From assembly GCA_004525355.1 (NCBI GenBank), contig SPCK01000098.1:1-7372 (forward strand): a stretch of 7,372 nucleotides of DNA. The letters are read 5' to 3'. The notes under the pieces were generated by a model, which saw only the letters and a list, made by a program, of their open reading frames with translations, ran no database searches and was not told the origin of the DNA. A program made the translations under genes and the position numbers. This DNA is from Spirochaetales bacterium (GTDB lineage: Bacteria; Spirochaetota; Spirochaetia; Treponematales; UBA12059). This document shows positions 6,289 through 7,372 of this stretch, one piece after another. The number at the start of each line of letters is the position of its first letter. Within the stretch, counting starts at the first letter, position 1.

Positions 6289-6555
6289 ATGGTAGAAATA
6301 ACCACCGTCATTAAAAACAGGGCTGGCATCCACGCCAGACCGGCAGCCATGATCGTGCAGACGGCGGGCAAATTCAAGTCAAGGATCTTTCTCGAGAAGG
6401 GCGGGGACAGGATCAACGCCAAGAGCATCATGGGTATAATCACCCTCGGTGCAGGCTATGAAACGCAGATCAAGATCATCGCCGACGGCGAAGACGAAGC
6501 GGACGCCGCCGCCGCAGTCGAACGGCTCTTCCAGACCCGCTTCGAAGAGGATTGA
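6289..6555 (+). CDS. ptsH: Phosphocarrier protein HPr
   Basis: HPr is the small cytoplasmic phosphocarrier of the PTS. The 88-residue product has normal length, with the active-site context IHARPA placing the Enzyme I phosphorylation site at His15 and Arg17 beside it. The regulatory site is Ser46 in KSIMGI, the segment HPrK recognises. Keeping both residues means it can be modified by either route. The ATG start has a GGAG site (6278-6281) 7 nt upstream. hprK lies 43 bp upstream and an NtrY-like kinase gene overlaps its stop codon by one base. No Enzyme I, EIIA or permease gene is in the window, so whether it serves sugar transport or only regulation cannot be told. NPr-type function is an alternative, but co-location with HPrK and the Ser46 motif favour HPr. 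Confidence 0.96.
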   Translation: MVEITTVIKNRAGIHARPAAMIVQTAGKFKSRIFLEKGGDRINAKSIMGIITLGAGYETQIKIIADGEDEADAAAAVERLFQTRFEED

Positions 6556-7372
6556 TGACGGCGCGCAGCAGGCAGCGCAGCCATGCCACGGATGCCGTTC
6601 TGGGCAGCCTGGTCTACCTGTTGACCCTGACCGGACTCTTCTTTTACGTCGAAAATGCGTTCAATTCTTCTTCCGGCCTTCCCGACCTGCGAACGGGCGC
6701 GATAGGCGCGCTGATCCTGATCCTGCCAGCGGCCCTGCTTATCGTTCTGGCCGTTCTCGTGTCGCGCCTTGTCGGTGAGCTGCGCGCCGGGACATGGGGT
6801 TCAAGAACTCGGCTGCGAACCCTTGCCCTGTTCGCCGCTGTCGGCATCCTGTCGTCCATCCCTCCATCGGCATTGCTGGGTATTCTGGCTGTCCGAGCCC
6901 TCCAGGCGCCCGCGTCCGGTGTAGTCCAGGCCGGTCTCGAGGCCGGCCTGGATCAGGTACTTGCCTACTACGCCGAAAAAGATTCGCAACTGAAATACTC
7001 CGTCGAGAACGATATCATTTTCTTCGTAGCAACGTACGGCGCCGATGCGGAGAAAGCCTTTTCGCTCCTTTCCTCGAGGGATCCGGCCATCAGCGCCGTT
7101 GAATTCTTCTCCACTGACGGTTCCGTCAGCTTTGCCGGAAACAATACACTGCGTTTCATGGGATCACCTCCATCGGAGCGCAGCGGCTTCCTGCCCAGGC
7201 TATCCGTCGGCGGAGCCTCGTATTCGCGATACTTCATCCGCGACGCCGGTTACGCACCCGGCACTGGCCGCCTGTCCGCGGCGGTCGCGCTCATGACCTC
7301 GCCTGTCGCGGAACGCGCCGCTGCCGGGTTGTCCACCGCACGCAAGGCCCTTCCTGACGCCGAAGCAAACGC
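6555..7372 (+). CDS. NtrY-like membrane sensor histidine kinase, N-terminal part, partial
   Basis: The frame opens at ATG 6555, overlapping the ptsH stop codon (TGATG), and stays open for 272 codons to the window edge. An AGAGGA ribosome binding site (6546-6551) lies 3 nt upstream. Visible are three hydrophobic segments, about residues 13-32, 48-74 and 88-113. The second is followed by a basic stretch (about 71-89, RLVGELRAGTWGSRTRLRT), and the third contains the SSIPPSALLG motif. An extracytoplasmic-looking region follows from about 120 (AGLEAGLDQVLAYYAEKDSQLKYSVEND). This arrangement and the Pro-containing third segment match the N-terminus of NtrY-family nitrogen sensor kinases, as remembered. 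The expected HAMP, PAS, dimerisation (H-box) and ATPase domains are beyond the edge, so kinase activity is inferred. The coupling to HPr suggests a link between PTS state and sigma-54-dependent control. Confidence 0.72.
   Translation, partial: MTARSRQRSHATDAVLGSLVYLLTLTGLFFYVENAFNSSSGLPDLRTGAIGALILILPAALLIVLAVLVSRLVGELRAGTWGSRTRLRTLALFAAVGILSSIPPSALLGILAVRALQAPASGVVQAGLEAGLDQVLAYYAEKDSQLKYSVENDIIFFVATYGADAEKAFSLLSSRDPAISAVEFFSTDGSVSFAGNNTLRFMGSPPSERSGFLPRLSVGGASYSRYFIRDAGYAPGTGRLSAAVALMTSPVAERAAAGLSTARKALPDAEAN

Overview
The window holds housekeeping and regulatory genes of a Gram-negative bacterium with fairly GC-rich DNA. On the minus strand are grpE, dnaK and the start of dnaJ. Divergent from them on the plus strand are rpoN (sigma-54), hpf (short hibernation factor), hprK (HPr kinase/phosphorylase), ptsH (HPr) and the first 272 codons of an NtrY-like membrane sensor kinase. 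HPr kinase together with sigma-54 and an NtrY-type kinase, plus the remembered look of GrpE, DnaK and HPrK (for example the GrpE C-terminal wing and the HPrK N-terminus), suggest a free-living member of the Spirochaetota. That placement is inference; no search was possible, and another deep Gram-negative lineage cannot be excluded.

Layout: 1-201 partial dnaJ (-); 202-347 dnaJ/dnaK gap with a long-range inverted repeat; 348-2279 dnaK (-); 2280-2333 short gap with a hairpin beside the dnaK ribosome binding site; 2334-2999 grpE (-); 3000-3269 divergent control region with promoter candidates facing both ways, a 14-bp palindrome and leader hairpins; 3270-4643 rpoN (+, TTG start); 4644-4789 gap with a strong hairpin; 4790-5080 hpf (+); 5124-5159 a clear intrinsic terminator; 5226-6245 hprK (+); 6289-6555 ptsH (+); 6555-7372 sensor kinase (+, cut by the window edge).

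The minus-strand block is the Hsp70 machine: DnaK, its nucleotide exchange factor GrpE and its co-chaperone DnaJ. I see no hrcA gene and no CIRCE operator here, so HrcA-type control of this promoter is not supported by the window. The plus-strand block links sigma-54 transcription, ribosome hibernation and HPr phosphorylation. HPr keeps both His15 and Ser46, so it can in principle be both a PTS phosphocarrier and the substrate of the HPrK encoded just upstream. The terminator after hpf splits the block into rpoN-hpf and hprK-ptsH-kinase units. ptsH and the kinase gene overlap by one base, so they are probably translationally coupled.

I found no mobile element, CRISPR array, tRNA or rRNA, and no clearly novel system. 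The most unusual items are noncoding: the hairpin between rpoN and hpf, the palindrome between the divergent promoters, the dnaK-dnaJ spacer repeat, and the physical coupling of HPr to an NtrY-like kinase.
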